From contig NZ_JARFYM010000004.1 of NCBI RefSeq assembly GCF_030272705.1, positions 245,578 through 309,577 of the forward strand: a DNA stretch of 64,000 bases. The letters are read 5' to 3'. The notes beneath the pieces are model-generated. The model was given only the letters and a program-made list of their open reading frames with translations, searched no databases and had not been told where the DNA came from. The stretch is from Rhizobium mayense (lineage in GTDB: Bacteria > Pseudomonadota > Alphaproteobacteria > Rhizobiales > Rhizobiaceae). This document shows positions 55,046 to 63,903 of the stretch, in pieces (the stretch's first letter is position 1; the number at the start of each line of letters is the position of its first letter). The position numbers and the translations under genes are program-made.

Positions 55046-55127
55046 AGATTTGTGTGAAATCAGAGAGGAAGGCCAAGATCGATCGGACTGTTGCCCCAGA
55101 GAACTTACCAGGCTCCCACAAAGTAGG

Positions 55128-55164
55128 AAAAAAGAGGCCGTCCTTGCATGGGCAAAGACGGCCT
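55128..55164 (-). terminator. Rho-independent terminator, minus strand
   Basis: A perfect 8-bp stem, AGGCCGTC/GACGGCCT (55135-55142 and 55157-55164), followed on the minus strand by C and six T (55134-55128). It would end either the candidate small RNA or read-through from the LysR gene at 55544, whose stop is 380 bp upstream. On the plus strand no T-run follows. Confidence 0.75.
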
Positions 55165-55245
55165 TACGCGCGGACGGGGGGCGGAAGTCCGCTACTGGCT
55201 TCGGGCGAGGAACCGAAGCTTGTGTCCACGGCGGCTTGGGAGGTT
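55128..55245 (-). ncRNA. Candidate small RNA with three hairpins and exposed anti-Shine-Dalgarno
   Basis: Read on the minus strand, this interval contains an exposed ACCTCCC (complement of 55238-55244), then three stem-loops: GCTTCGG/CCGAAGC (55198-55219), GCGGAC/GTCCGC (55170-55192) with a C-rich loop, and AGGCCGTC/GACGGCCT (55135-55164) followed by six T. A C-rich, anti-ribosome-site segment plus terminal hairpin and U-run is the pattern of rhizobial trans-acting small RNAs. No promoter could be fixed, so the 5' end is uncertain. No plausible protein is encoded on either strand here. Confidence 0.5.
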
Positions 55246-55543
55246 TTTGCGTCGGGACATGATCGACTTTAGCCCAGTTAGCTGAGCCGGCGTAGTATAC
55301 GGAGGTGTAGAGCCGTAGAACGTGCGGATAGCTAAGTCTAATCTCTTGCCACCGCCCTTTTCGACAAAAGGAAACGTCCGGACATGATTTCCGGCCCTCC
55401 TTTGACACCATGCTTTTGCTTAAGAAATGCGTTAGCTTTCAGCTGCTTTCTGTTCGAACCGTAAGTATAATCGCACCGACAGTCACCCAAACCTTGGTTT
55501 GTGCTGTCCGCAGGCAGGGCGAGGAAACGGCGTCGGCCTGCGG

Positions 55544-56437
55544 TCAGGCCCCGGATTTGGCCATCACAGAGGCGACAAAGTCGGTAAACAGCTGCTGACG
55601 AAAGCTTGGCATCCTGCCTGAAGCATGAAGGGCCTGTAACGGAACTGTTTGCAATGCCATCTGAGGAAGCAATTCGACTAGCAGGCCGCCATCGATGTCA
55701 GCCTCGACAATGGGTTTGATCAAGTAAGCAGCACCGACGCCGGCGACGGCAGCATCGCGGATAGCCGTCGCGGAATCCAGATCCAATCTGCCCTTCGGGC
55801 GCAGCTCCCGGCCATCCGGGAGGGGGACGGGATAGGGCCTGCCGCTTGTGGCATATCGCACGAATGGCAGTTCTTCGAGCCGATCGACGCTGTCGATTTT
55901 TCCATGGCGATCGAGAAAGGATGGCGACGCCACGATCACCATATCGAGATGGGCAAGCGTCCTGCACATCAGGCCATCCTGCGCGGTGCCGCCAACCCTG
56001 AATACCACATCATAATTTTCCCGCAGGACATCGACGGCCCGATCAGTCATGCCGATATCCAACGAGATGGCCGGATATCTCGGCATGAATTCCTCGACGA
56101 TATGCTCCAATATCATTCGCCCGAGTTCGGTCGGCATGCTGACGCGCAGATGCCCGGCTGGCTCGCGGTGGGATCGAACCACGTCGGCGGCGCTTTCTAT
56201 ATCGTGAAGAAGAGGTGCGATTTTTGCGTAGAATGCCTCGCCTTCCGGCGTCATCGCCAAAAGGCGCGTGGATCGCCTGAAAAGGGTTGCGCCCAACAAT
56301 CGCTCCAGCCGGGAAATGCTCTTGGAGACAAAGGACGGCGTTGTTCCGAGACTCTTGGCGGCAGCGCTGAAGGATCCGGCCTGGACCGTGCGAACAAAGG
56401 CTAGCAGTCCGGCGGTTTCATTCAACAATCCCTGCAT
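55544..56437 (-). CDS. LysR-family transcriptional regulator
   Basis: A 297-residue LysR protein. The helix-turn-helix (QAGSFSAAAKSLGTTPSFVSKSI) is at residues 20-45 and the effector domain follows, with LRVSMPTELGRMIL and the VVFRVGGTAQDGLM region typical of the CrgA/AaeR-like branch. It has no obvious divergent partner; the nearest downstream features on the plus strand are a kinase remnant and response regulator genes. Its target is unknown. Confidence 0.87.
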   Translation of the reverse strand: MQGLLNETAGLLAFVRTVQAGSFSAAAKSLGTTPSFVSKSISRLERLLGATLFRRSTRLLAMTPEGEAFYAKIAPLLHDIESAADVVRSHREPAGHLRVSMPTELGRMILEHIVEEFMPRYPAISLDIGMTDRAVDVLRENYDVVFRVGGTAQDGLMCRTLAHLDMVIVASPSFLDRHGKIDSVDRLEELPFVRYATSGRPYPVPLPDGRELRPKGRLDLDSATAIRDAAVAGVGAAYLIKPIVEADIDGGLLVELLPQMALQTVPLQALHASGRMPSFRQQLFTDFVASVMAKSGA

Positions 56438-56623
56438 TTTCGGCTCGTTTTGTGGCGGTCATCGACTCGGGCTATCAGCATAATTTTACGCCGGCGATTT
56501 CAGGCCAGCCAGTCAACTAAGGTTGGGGTGACCCGCGCTCCCCGATGCGATCAGCCTGGGTGAACGCGCTAACCTTCGGCGCCTCTGCGGCCAGAAAATC
56601 GACGGGCGATCGCGCAGCGGGAG

Positions 56624-56902
56624 GTGAACCGGGCTGGAAAGAGATACCATGAGACGCCGACGATGCTGCGATATACGAGCCGAGGCATGGCCGTCAAAGA
56701 TTTTGATCGAATCTTCGACGGATTCTTCTCCAGCAAGGCCGACGGGATGGGTATCGGCTTGGCTATATGCCGGTCGATCATCACCGACCACGGCGGCACG
56801 ATAAGTGCCGAAAATGACGGGACGATGGAAGCAGCTTTCATCGTCACTTTGCCGGCACCAAACGGTGGCGAGATGCCGGCAAATGGACAAGTTACTCCTT
56901 AA
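56624..56902 (+). pseudogene. Remnant of a histidine kinase ATPase domain
   Basis: About 70 codons from the ATG at 56687 keep the end of a HATPase domain: the F-box-like FDRIFDGFFSSK, the G2 box DGMGIGLAI, and CRSIITDHGGTISAEN, ending in FIVTLPAP. The sensor region, phospho-accepting His box and N and G1 boxes are absent, and I find no upstream continuation in frame. It lies just upstream of two response-regulator genes, so it is probably the remains of their partner kinase. Confidence 0.75.
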
Positions 56903-57003
56903 ATTGCAAATAGATAGCATACTTTGGTTTACTTGCCGGCGCAGCGGATCTTGGTAGGATGAGAAATGAACTGGGGCCATTTTATTCCGTTGGAGGACCA
57001 AAC

Positions 57004-57642
57004 ATGGCAGCCGCTGCCGGCAACTCCGAGTCCGCGCCTTCACCTCGGCAAATCGTTCACATCGTAGAGGACGATGAGTTACTGCGGCTTTCGCTGATGG
57101 ATCTATTTCAGTCGCTTGAAATCCCTGCCGATGGGTTCGAAAGTGCCGCCGACTTCTTTGCCCGGGCTTCGTGCGAGCATGGCGGATGTATACTTCTCGA
57201 TGTCCGCCTTCCCGACGTCAGCGGCATCGATTTTCAACGGGAGCTGGATGCGAACGGGTACCAGCTGCCCGTGGTCTTCATGACCGGTCATGGCGACGTT
57301 GCCACGAGCGTCCACGCGATGAAGGCGGGTGCAATCGATTTTCTTCAAAAGCCGCTCAACCCTTATGAGCTACTGGACGCGATCAACGCCGCGTTCGCGA
57401 TCGACAGCGAACGGCGGAAGGCCCGGGCTCACCACCAGATTTTGCGTGCGCGGGCATCAAGTCTGACGCCACGCGAAACTCAGGTCATGGGGCTTGTCGC
57501 CAGCGGCCTCATGAACAAGCAGATCGCTTTCGAGCTCGGCATCAGCGAGATCATGGTCAAGTTGCATAGAGGCAGCGTGATGAGAAAGATGAAAGCTGGT
57601 TCTCTGGCCGAACTCGTGCGTCAATTCGAACTTCTGCACTGA
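57004..57642 (+). CDS. FixJ-type response regulator (receiver plus LuxR helix-turn-helix)
   Basis: A 212-residue protein starting at ATG 57004 behind GGAGG. The receiver domain (residues 17-130) has the acidic VEDDE pocket, phospho-accepting Asp66 in LLDVRLP, MTGHGD and FLQKPL with the conserved Lys. The LuxR-type helix-turn-helix (about 145-205) includes TPRETQVMGLVASGLMNKQIAFELGIS. It binds DNA on phosphorylation. The only nearby kinase sequence is the truncated remnant upstream, so it may be an orphan driven by a distant kinase. Confidence 0.9.
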   Translation: MAAAAGNSESAPSPRQIVHIVEDDELLRLSLMDLFQSLEIPADGFESAADFFARASCEHGGCILLDVRLPDVSGIDFQRELDANGYQLPVVFMTGHGDVATSVHAMKAGAIDFLQKPLNPYELLDAINAAFAIDSERRKARAHHQILRARASSLTPRETQVMGLVASGLMNKQIAFELGISEIMVKLHRGSVMRKMKAGSLAELVRQFELLH

Positions 57643-57720
57643 CCAACACGTTACCCCTGAAATCTTTTAGACTCACGCCAGGCCGGCTTCATTATGGCCG
57701 CAGTCACAATCTGAGGTTCG

Positions 57721-58092
57721 ATGCAGCCCAAGACGCAAATCACGGTCGCCATTGTCGACGACGACCAATTCCTTCGGGAATCGCTGCGCGACTTCTTTGA
57801 CGCGATGGGCATCGATAGTGTTGCCTACGAATCGGCTGACGCGTTTCTGGAATCGGGCGATCTGGATCGGATGCATTGTATCCTGGCCGATCTCAAGATG
57901 CCCGGCACGAACGGTATCGAACTTTTACGGAAGGTGGTCGCAATGGGCGGCCCTCCTGTCTGTATCATGACCTCTTTTGCCGACAGCCACACGCGGGGGC
58001 TCGCGCGATCCTGTGGGGCGGCGGGCTTCCTCGAAAAGCCGATCAGCTCCGCCGATCTCCTTGAATTCATTTCAAAACCAAAGCGCGGCTAA
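57721..58092 (+). CDS. Single-domain response regulator receiver
   Basis: A 123-residue stand-alone receiver. The acidic pocket is IVDDDQ, the phospho-accepting residue is Asp57 in LADLKMPG, and FLEKPIS carries the conserved Lys. It has no output domain, so it would act by protein-protein contact or as a phosphate sink. It lies 79 bp after the FixJ-type gene on the same strand. Confidence 0.88.
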   Translation: MQPKTQITVAIVDDDQFLRESLRDFFDAMGIDSVAYESADAFLESGDLDRMHCILADLKMPGTNGIELLRKVVAMGGPPVCIMTSFADSHTRGLARSCGAAGFLEKPISSADLLEFISKPKRG

Positions 58093-58466
58093 AGTGTGTC
58101 ATGATCATTTGGTCCTAACTTCCGTATAGATTTCGAGCACGCGGACGGCCTAGTACCGTCGGAGGAATACGCCGGCGCGACCGCTCGGGTGGCTCGGACC
58201 TGTTCGAGTGGAAAGAGGATGAGGTCGATGGTGTCCTGCAGCTTTCGGTCGCGGCAGCTCCGAAATCGTCGAAGCGGCTCAGTATCGGCTTGCCCACAAA
58301 AGGCCAAGCCTTGATATCGTTCGGTCAGCGCGCGACGTTGTAAAACGAACGTATATCTTCTTTCGTAACTTATAAACTGCAATATAAATCGGCGAATTAC
58401 TGAATTCAATAGGTATTATTGAGTTCTAATCGGCCGCTTTACCAACTTGTCAATCAGGAGACACGA
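58093..58466 (+). other. Intergenic region upstream of the hydrolase gene
   Basis: No convincing gene in this gap of about 370 bp. The first half is GC-rich and anonymous; the last 110 bp are AT-rich and carry the inverted repeat at 58402-58426 and the CAGGAG ribosome site of the hydrolase gene, so the hydrolase promoter most likely lies here. Confidence 0.45.
58402..58426. promoter_or_regulatory. Inverted repeat upstream of the haloperoxidase-like gene
   Basis: GAATTCAATA (58402-58411) and TATTGAGTTC (58417-58426) match at 9 of 10 positions as an inverted repeat with a 5-nt spacer, 40 bp upstream of the hydrolase ATG. Position and size suggest a repressor operator. The cognate regulator is not evident. 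Confidence 0.5.
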
Positions 58467-59438
58467 ATGGAATTTCGTTCTATCGCGCCGACGCGGCGAA
58501 ATATTATGACGGGGACATTGGCGCTCACCGCGACAGCGGTAACCCTCAGCGCTGAATCGGCCCAGGCCGCAAAACCTGAGAAGATTGCGGCGGCTGGGAG
58601 GTCGAGCGGCAACTACGTGACATCAACGGACGGAACTGAGATCTTCTACAAGGATTGGGGTCCGAAGGACGCTCAGCCGATCGTCTTCCATCATGGTTGG
58701 CCACTCAGCAGCGACGACTGGGATGCCCAAATGATCTTTTTCCTCGAACAGGGCTTCCGCGTCGTCGCACATGACCGCCGCGGTCACGGCCGCTCGGCGC
58801 AGGTCGGCGGCGGACATGACATGGACCATTATGCAGCCGACGCTGCAGCGGTTGCGGACCACCTCGATCTGCGCAACGCCATCCATGTCGGCCACTCGAC
58901 GGGTGGCGGCGAAGCGACGCGTTACGTGGCGCGCCATGGCAAGGGTCGTGTTTCCAAACTCATTCTTATCGGCGCGGTTCCGCCCATCATGCTCAAGACG
59001 TCAGCCAATCCCGGTGGCATTCCGATCGAGATCTTCGACGGGCTCCGTTCCACGCTCGCGGCAAACAGAACCCAGTTTTACATCGACTTCCCGAGCGGCC
59101 CGTTCTACGGCTTCAACCGCCCAGGCGCGACGACATCCGAGGCGATCGTCCGGAATTGGTGGCGCCAAGGCATGGCGGGCGCCATAAACGCTCACTATCT
59201 CGGCATCAAGGCGTTTTCCGAGACGGACTTTACAGAAGACCTCAAGATCATCGACGTACCGACGCTCGTCCAGCACGGTGAAGACGACCAGATCGTCCCC
59301 GTGGCTGACTCCGGCGTGCTCTCGGCAAAGCTTTTGAAGAACTCGACACTGAAGATCTACAAGGGCTTCCCACACGGAATGGCGACGACTCATGCGGATA
59401 TCATCAACGCCGACATCCTGAACTTCATCAACGGATAA
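58467..59438 (+). CDS. Tat-exported alpha/beta hydrolase, non-heme haloperoxidase-like
   Basis: A 323-residue protein starting at ATG 58467 behind CAGGAG. The N-terminus has a twin-arginine leader (TRRNIMTG then a hydrophobic stretch ending SAQA), predicting folded export to the periplasm. The hydrolase core has [11 protein letters not shown], the nucleophile Ser144 in GHSTGG, the acid in GEDDQIVP and a late His in FPHGMA, matching cofactor-free chloroperoxidase/esterases. It may act as an esterase or perhydrolase. It is followed by a convergent response-regulator gene. Confidence 0.85.
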   Translation: MEFRSIAPTRRNIMTGTLALTATAVTLSAESAQAAKPEKIAAAGRSSGNYVTSTDGTEIFYKDWGPKDAQPIVFHHGWPLSSDDWDAQMIFFLEQGFRVVAHDRRGHGRSAQVGGGHDMDHYAADAAAVADHLDLRNAIHVGHSTGGGEATRYVARHGKGRVSKLILIGAVPPIMLKTSANPGGIPIEIFDGLRSTLAANRTQFYIDFPSGPFYGFNRPGATTSEAIVRNWWRQGMAGAINAHYLGIKAFSETDFTEDLKIIDVPTLVQHGEDDQIVPVADSGVLSAKLLKNSTLKIYKGFPHGMATTHADIINADILNFING

Positions 59439-59582
59439 TCGGTGTGAGGAGGGCGCTGCCGCCGGCTCCCTCCTCTCTTTTGCCGGACCGCGAGAGAGTG
59501 AACCAGGTGCTCAAGAAAAGCGTCGAAAATGCTCATAATCGAGGACGCACGAGCGGCGGCTTCCTGCGGCGGCGCCCCTCTA

Positions 59583-60221
59583 TCAATTCCGTTGAAGCCG
59601 TTCGACTTTGCGAACCAGATCGGCAAGCGACCGGCTCTCCATCTTGCGCATCAGGCTCATACGATGGAGTTTTACCGTCATCTCGCTGATACCGAGTTGA
59701 TAGGCGACCTGCTTGTTCATCAGACCGCTGACCACGGCAAACATGACTTCCTGCTCGCGGGGAGTAAGCGTGTCGGCGAGTGCCTGAATGCGCTCCCGTT
59801 CCGCATCTGTCTTGCGGCGCTCCGAATCCAGGCGGATCGCGTGATCGACGGCATCGAGAAGATCCTGGCTGGCGAAGGGTTTCGTTATGAAATCCGTGGC
59901 ACCCGCCTTCATTGCTTTCACGCTGGTAGGAATGTCGGCAAATGCTGTCAAAAAGATAATCGGCAGCCGGCAACCAGCGAGAGAGAGATGCTTCTGCAGA
60001 TCCAGACCGGTAACGCCGGGCATCCTGAGATCGACGACGAGGCAACCCGGTGCACTGATATCGGCCATCTTGAGGAATTCCGACCCGTTCGAAAACGCGC
60101 TGGCCCGCTTCTTCGTTACCATGAAAAGGTCAAGCAAGGACTCTCGCATCTTTTCGTCATCATCTACGACATAGACGATCGGTTCGACGGACGTGTCCGC
60201 TTTCGTTTGAGCGTGTTGCAT
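59583..60221 (-). CDS. FixJ-type response regulator (receiver plus LuxR helix-turn-helix)
   Basis: A 212-residue protein closely resembling the regulator at 57004: receiver with VVDDDE, Asp64 in VVDLRMPG, FLTAFAD and FITKPF, then a LuxR domain with TPREQEVMFAVVSGLMNKQVAYQLGIS. I start it at ATG 60221, where GAGG lies 7 nt upstream, in preference to the in-frame ATG 18 bp earlier. No kinase gene is adjacent. The similarity to 57004-57642 suggests a common origin. Confidence 0.88.
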   Translation of the reverse strand: MQHAQTKADTSVEPIVYVVDDDEKMRESLLDLFMVTKKRASAFSNGSEFLKMADISAPGCLVVDLRMPGVTGLDLQKHLSLAGCRLPIIFLTAFADIPTSVKAMKAGATDFITKPFASQDLLDAVDHAIRLDSERRKTDAERERIQALADTLTPREQEVMFAVVSGLMNKQVAYQLGISEMTVKLHRMSLMRKMESRSLADLVRKVERLQRN

Positions 60222-60491
60222 GGCATTGCCTCGGTGCATATTCGGAAACGGGTCCCCTCCCCGCGCTCACGAAACATCACGCCGAGTTCGGAGCTTGAAG
60301 CGGCGCTCATGAGCCTGTTGCGATGGCGACGTCCTCTCATCGCCAAACGTTTTGTAGCACCAAAGCATTCAGCCGTGATGGTAGACCTTGGTTTAGGTAA
60401 GGTGAGACGGATAGTCAGGTTGAGGCAGAACAATCGTCCGGGTCAACCCAAAACTTCGTTTAGTCGAACACACGCGCCAAAGGCCTATGAT

Positions 60492-60514
60492 CCCATCAAA
60501 TGATATCAGATGGG
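60492..60514 (+). promoter_or_regulatory. Hairpin that could occlude the ribosome site of the 60523 gene
   Basis: CCCATC (60492-60497) pairs with GATGGG (60509-60514) around an 11-nt loop containing the palindrome TGATATCA (60501-60508). The 3' arm includes part of the GGGAG ribosome-binding site just before ATG 60523. It may act as an operator on DNA or an RNA switch; both are inference. Confidence 0.4.
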
Positions 60515-60522
60515 AGTGAAAG

Positions 60523-61275
60523 ATGAGAGCAGCTGTAATCGGCGCAAGCGGAGCGATGGGCTCCAAGATCGTCCGCATATTGCAACGCGATGGATTTGAT
60601 GTCGTGGCCGCGTCAACGAAAACCGGCGTAAATGCTTATACCGGCGAAGGGTTGGAGGTCGCGCTGGCCGGCGCCGATGTCGTGATCGATGTCACCAACT
60701 CCGGCTCCTTTGGCGAAGGCAACGCGCTCGACTTCTTCAAACGGGCCGGCAGGAACTTGCTGACCGCCGCGAAATCATCCGGCGCAAAGCACTATATGGC
60801 GCTCTCGGTGGTCGGAACCGACCGCCTCGTCGAGAACGACTATTTTCGTGCCAAGCTCGTTCAGGAAAACCTGATCCGGTCATCCGGCCTGCCATACACG
60901 ATCCTCCGCTCAACCCAGTTCTTCGAATTCTTCAGCAGTATCGTGAACGACTTTGCCGTGGATGGTAGCCTGAAGGTGCCATCAATCGCCGTGCAACCAG
61001 TCTCTGCCGACGAAGCGGCGAACTGGATAACCAAGCTCGCCTCGAGCACACCCCATAACGCGATCGTCGAACTAGCGGGACCGGAATCAATTCAGCTAGT
61101 CGATCTGGTGCGCGAGTTGTTGACGGCAACCGAAGACGCTCGCCTGGTCAGCCTGGCCCCGGCGGCCCTTTATTTCGGCGTCGAGTTGCCCCGGGACGGC
61201 ATGCTGCCCATCACGCAGGCGCTCTCGGGGAAGCTGTCCTTCCATGACTGGCTTTCCCGAAACGTGGCTGCTTAG
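60523..61275 (+). CDS. NAD(P)-binding protein of the NmrA/atypical SDR family
   Basis: A 250-residue protein with the N-terminal cofactor motif GASGAMGSKIV, ALSVVGTDRL at the strand-4/5 region, and YTILRSTQFFEF in the substrate side. It resembles NmrA-like quinone reductases/redox sensors, which often lack the full SDR Ser-Tyr-Lys triad. Its role may be a reductase or redox-sensing regulator. It is transcribed towards a bidirectional terminator at 61343. Confidence 0.8.
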   Translation: MRAAVIGASGAMGSKIVRILQRDGFDVVAASTKTGVNAYTGEGLEVALAGADVVIDVTNSGSFGEGNALDFFKRAGRNLLTAAKSSGAKHYMALSVVGTDRLVENDYFRAKLVQENLIRSSGLPYTILRSTQFFEFFSSIVNDFAVDGSLKVPSIAVQPVSADEAANWITKLASSTPHNAIVELAGPESIQLVDLVRELLTATEDARLVSLAPAALYFGVELPRDGMLPITQALSGKLSFHDWLSRNVAA

Positions 61276-61342
61276 CGTCTTACGAGAAAGCAGATGGCAC
61301 ACAAAGTGAGCCCACATGACGCTGTCGGCAACGTAGTGGCAA

Positions 61343-61375
61343 AGCGAAGGCGGCGCCTCACGCGCCGCTTTCGCT
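61343..61375. terminator. Bidirectional terminator-like stem
   Basis: AGCGAAGGCGGCGC (61343-61356) pairs with GCGCCGCTTTCGCT (61362-61375) over 14 bp with one mismatch (G-U in RNA) around a 5-nt loop, between the convergent genes at 60523 and 61395. No long T-run follows, but the stem strength and placement fit a terminator serving both directions. Confidence 0.6.
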
Positions 61376-61394
61376 GCTCGTGATCATCACAGGC

Positions 61395-61835
61395 TCAAAC
61401 GGAAACCTTGTTCGCGCTTGGGATCGACGGTTCACGAACCCTTCGAGCGCATGCCCACATCGTTACAGCGATACCGAAGATCGCCGGCATACTCACCGCC
61501 GGAAAGTCGCGGACGAGAACGGACGAGGAGCATATTCCGACCGCAACCTCCCATAGGTGAAACAGGGCATGTGCGATAAGCCAGAGAGTGGCCGCCAACC
61601 ATAGATCGATGCGCCGGTCTTCCCGAAGCCAGCCGACCGCGAATGCAAGACCGATGAAGCCTTGGATGATGCCGATGTCTCGGATGAAATGCTGATTGAA
61701 GAAGCCGGTATCGGTGACCCCCGGGACAAAGTAATACCACCCCTCCGGATTGTAGAGCATGAAAACGGCCAGCCACCCGGCTAGAAGGACGTTGAACCAG
61801 ACCATGACGAAGACAGCGTATTTAAGTGCTTTCAT
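61395..61835 (-). CDS. Predicted four-helix inner-membrane protein, unrecognised
   Basis: A 146-residue protein with about four hydrophobic segments (residues 6-28, 55-70, 80-100, 115-132). Other visible features are GWYYFVPGVTDTGFFNQHFIRD, between the first two segments, and an Arg-rich cytoplasmic loop (LREDRRID). I do not recognise the family beyond similarity of layout to small uncharacterised membrane proteins. ATG 61835 follows AAGCAGGAGACAAG. It is convergent with the NAD(P)-binding gene. Confidence 0.75.
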   Translation of the reverse strand: MKALKYAVFVMVWFNVLLAGWLAVFMLYNPEGWYYFVPGVTDTGFFNQHFIRDIGIIQGFIGLAFAVGWLREDRRIDLWLAATLWLIAHALFHLWEVAVGICSSSVLVRDFPAVSMPAIFGIAVTMWACARRVREPSIPSANKVSV

Positions 61836-61957
61836 TTCTTGTCTCCTGCTTTTTGATAGAGCAGAAAGCTACCATCGCCGCATAGGAGCGGCTGCCCAAA
61901 CCAAGGTTTAGGATTTTCGGGAAACGCAATGCTGGTCCATCGAATAGGCGGTCGACG

Positions 61958-62323
61958 TCAGCCGATGACGTTCCTGATACAGGCGATCAATTCGCCGCTG
62001 TCGAGCGGCTTTCCGAGAAAGGCCGATGCGCCGTTGCGCAAAGCTGCCACCTTCATCTGCGCGGTGGTGTAGGATGTCATCATCAGGACCGGAGGGCACC
62101 CCTCCACACCCTTCAGGAGGACTAGCATCTCGATGCCCGATATGCCCGGCATCCTGACATCCGCCAAAATGCAATCGACCTCCCGATATCCCTCTTGCGA
62201 CAGGAAATCTTCAGCCGACGCGTAGAGATGGCTCCTTACGCCCTCCGTCTCGAGAAGATCCTGTATGGACTCGCGTACAGACTGGTCATCGTCGATGATC
62301 GCAATTGAGGCGGAACCGGGCAT
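61958..62323 (-). CDS. Single-domain response regulator receiver
   Basis: A 121-residue receiver. The acidic pocket is IIDDDQ, the phospho-accepting residue Asp55 in LADVRMPG and the conserved lysine lies in FLGKPLD. It has no output domain. It is the fourth receiver-containing protein in 5.4 kb and closely resembles the one at 57721. Its kinase is not in the window. Confidence 0.88.
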   Translation of the reverse strand: MPGSASIAIIDDDQSVRESIQDLLETEGVRSHLYASAEDFLSQEGYREVDCILADVRMPGISGIEMLVLLKGVEGCPPVLMMTSYTTAQMKVAALRNGASAFLGKPLDSGELIACIRNVIG

Positions 62324-62980
62324 AGGCTTCAGTGCACTTTCCTTGATACCTATGCTGTGGCGATCAGCACTCGGTCACGGCGTCAGTAGCATGTTGATTG
62401 TCCAATAGGCGAGCCGCCATGTAGACACGATCCTACGCTTAGCCATAGGAGATCTCCGAGTCGACAGATCTTTGTCGACTATGCGGATCATCGGGCGATC
62501 TTGATCGGAATCCGGCTCAGGCGCAGGTTGCAGGCTCCACAAGGCAGACAAGTTGGCGCAAACGTGTTGAAGTCTATCAATGCCGGTCGAAAAATGTAGC
62601 TATACGGACGTTTAATCGGGTTGCCGTTCGGACGGGCTGCTTGAGCGTGTCGAGGCGGATGTGGATAGATTGCTAGCGATCGCCTGCTTGGAGCTCGCGC
62701 GGTGAGCCATCCGCTCCGCCTGTCACTGTGGAAGCTCGGCCGAAAACCCAGCTAACCTCTCGCTTAATTTTAATTTCCAGCCAGCCGTTCATTATCGCGG
62801 TGCCAAGCGCCGCAGCGGCTGGTGGCGTTCTTGCGAACGCGTGACGGGCCTCCGGTCAGTGAAGGCCGCAATTGCCATCGAGGGTCTGATCCGAAGCGCA
62901 TGAGGCGTCGATGCCGGGCCCCGTTTACAAGGCCACGCCGGACAATCGCCGGCGCGGATATCGAAGTAGGCAGGCAAAGC
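62324..62980. other. 657-bp region without a recognisable gene
   Basis: Only short, non-homologous open frames are seen on either strand. It contains one small hairpin, GCGTTC/GAACGC (62825-62840), about 140 bp past the SDR stop. No promoter, repeat or mobile-element feature stands out. It may be degraded sequence. Confidence 0.45.
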
Positions 62981-63724
62981 TCAGGTAAGCGACATTCCGC
63001 CGTCAACGAATAGCTCCAACCCATTGACGAAGGTTCCTGTGGCCAAAAACAGCGCGGCGTGAGCCAGTTCTTCCGGACGACCCATCCGCCCTGCCGGGAT
63101 GAGGTCCGACATTTGCCGCTCAAATCCCGGACGATCGGCCTTATTGACTCCGAGTTTGCCGAGAATCTCGGTCTCGACAGGACCGGGGGTCAAAATATTC
63201 ACCCGGATCTTGCGCTCCTTGAATTCAAGGGTCCAGGTCCTGGCGAATGCCGCCAGAGCCGCCTTCGATCCGGCATAGACGGCATGCTGCGGCAAGACTT
63301 TCGTCGCAGCCAGCGAGCTGGTCACGATGATGTTGCCGCCCTCGCGGATCAGCGGAGCCACGGTCTGCACACCGAAGAATACGCCGCGCGTATTGACCGC
63401 GAAATGGCGGTCATATTCCTCTTCCGCCACCGCTGATGACGAGGACAGATTTATAACGCCGGCGTTCGCCATGTAGATATCGATCAGGCCAAATCTCTCG
63501 CGCACCGCCGCAGCCAGATGGCGGTGGTGCTCGATACTGGCAACATCGCCGCAAATGCCGATGGCGCCATTTCCGATCTCGTCAATGGCAGCATCGACGA
63601 CATCCTGTCGTCGGCCGGTGATGACGACCTTCGCGCCTTCACGCGCAAAAAGCCGCGCGGTTTCCTTGCCGATACCGCTGTTTCCGCCGGTGACGACGGC
63701 CACTTTGTCTTCAAGCATCTTCAT
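62981..63724 (-). CDS. Short-chain dehydrogenase/reductase
   Basis: A 247-residue classical SDR. The cofactor motif is TGGNSGIGKE, with NAG in ANAGVINL, the catalytic serine in VTSSLAA and the Tyr/Lys pair in YAGSK. The loop after the cofactor motif has TGRRQD, with arginines that favour NADP(H). The C-terminus ends in the usual VDGGMSLT. ATG 63724 is preceded by AAGGAGATAG. It appears to be monocistronic; the substrate is not indicated. Confidence 0.88.
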   Translation of the reverse strand: MKMLEDKVAVVTGGNSGIGKETARLFAREGAKVVITGRRQDVVDAAIDEIGNGAIGICGDVASIEHHRHLAAAVRERFGLIDIYMANAGVINLSSSSAVAEEEYDRHFAVNTRGVFFGVQTVAPLIREGGNIIVTSSLAATKVLPQHAVYAGSKAALAAFARTWTLEFKERKIRVNILTPGPVETEILGKLGVNKADRPGFERQMSDLIPAGRMGRPEELAHAALFLATGTFVNGLELFVDGGMSLT

Positions 63725-63854
63725 TTTCTATCTCCTTGCCAGAGCGTGGGAGATAGATGCCGCCGGGACAAAGGATTAGCTGGCCGTGGAGAACAAGATG
63801 TGTTCCCGATGATGCGGAATAGGATGCCAATTACTGGCGATACCTGCCAAAACA

Positions 63855-63879
63855 AAAGCCCGCCGACGAGGCGGGCTTT
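63855..63879 (-). terminator. Rho-independent terminator after the gene at the right edge
   Basis: AAAGCCCGCC (63855-63864) and GGCGGGCTTT (63870-63879) form a perfect 10-bp stem with a 5-nt loop. On the minus strand it is followed by TTTTGTTTTGG, a good T-rich tail, 25 bp past the stop at 63904. Confidence 0.8.
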
Positions 63880-63903
63880 CGTTCAGGTTTCGTCAGTCGA
63901 CGC

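Noticed and set aside
55025..55411. 128-codon minus-strand open frame over the small-RNA candidate
   Set aside because: The translated sequence is low-complexity and lacks motifs, while the same interval has strong RNA structure and an internal terminator that would truncate it.
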